Assembly: GCA_017629395.1 (NCBI GenBank)
Contig: JAGBXH010000265.1
Coordinates: 1-15,506, forward strand
Direction of reading: 5' to 3'
Origin: Clostridia bacterium
GTDB taxonomy: Bacteria; Bacillota; Clostridia; Oscillospirales; CAG-272
DNA: 15,506 bases
The notes under the pieces are model-generated. The model was not told the origin of the DNA. It worked only from the letters and a program-made list of their open reading frames with translations, and searched no databases. How positions within the stretch are numbered: position 1 is the first letter of the stretch; each line of letters opens with the position of its first letter. Below are positions 15,391-15,506 of the stretch, piece after piece. The position numbers were made by a program, and so were the translations under genes.

Positions 15391-15472
15391 GTAGGGACAG
15401 GCGTCCTCGACTGTCCACCCTGCAATAAGTAATTTTGTTTCAATGTGGACAGTCGGGGACGCCTGTCCCTAC
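15391..15472. repeat. Long intergenic inverted repeat (28-bp arms)
   Basis: Arms 15391-15418 (opening GTAGGGACAGGCGTCC) and 15445-15472 (closing GGACGCCTGTCCCTAC) match at 27 of 28 positions and flank a 26-bp AT-rich centre. It shares the GTAGGG opening with the two repeats to its left. The form fits a palindromic REP- or MITE-like element. From 15193 to the right edge the window holds only the terminator and these repeats, with no gene. Confidence 0.8.
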
Positions 15473-15506
15473 GGAATTACACCCGTATGCACGTCCGATT
15501 TCGCGG

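Overview
The window looks like chromosome from an uncultured Gram-positive gut Clostridia, probably near Oscillospirales or Christensenellales. This placement is an inference. It rests on strong GGAGG-type Shine-Dalgarno sites, consensus sigma-A promoters, short intrinsic terminators, a giant secreted protein built of GLUG-like and Cys-rich 'GH' repeats of a kind common in gut Firmicutes, and GC-rich intergenic inverted repeats at the right end. No phage, plasmid, IS, CRISPR, tRNA or rRNA signal was seen.

Layout: seven genes lie on the minus strand and one on the plus strand. Positions 1-8216 are one uninterrupted minus-strand reading frame of at least 2738 codons that runs off the left edge. 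It encodes a surface protein with a signal peptide, three GLUG-like beta-helix blocks, Ig-like modules, about 22 Cys-rich repeats, a TTPEEV stalk and the start of a C-terminal membrane anchor. Just upstream (31 bp) is a 115-residue Cys-rich small protein, very likely in the same operon. Upstream of that is a 407-residue regulator with a DNA-binding domain at each end (N-terminal excisionase-like, C-terminal LuxR). Next come a cytoplasmic GH39-type glycosidase (10218-11528), a 90-residue protein of uncertain family (11597-11869), an SGNH/GDSL-type lipoprotein (12138-13508) and dUTPase (13548-13985). Divergent from dut, on the plus strand, is a Gfo/Idh/MocA oxidoreductase (14125-15192). The last ~300 bp hold a terminator and three related GC-rich inverted repeats but no gene.

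The regulatory DNA is unusually readable. The regulator gene has a perfect TTGACA-17-TATAAT promoter abutting the terminator of the GH39 gene. Its ~140-nt leader holds three TTCGC-N4-GCGAA palindromes whose centres are exactly 33 bp apart. Between the regulator and the small-protein/giant-protein operon, a 15-bp terminator hairpin overlaps a promoter. The promoter's -10 lies in the upstream arm of the hairpin, so transcripts from upstream should stop while transcripts started there should escape. The simplest model, an inference, is a regulator that controls itself through the 33-bp array and a surface-protein operon insulated from it by the overlapping promoter/terminator. The sugar-related genes (GH39, SGNH hydrolase, oxidoreductase) fit a glycan-degrading lifestyle but are separate transcription units.
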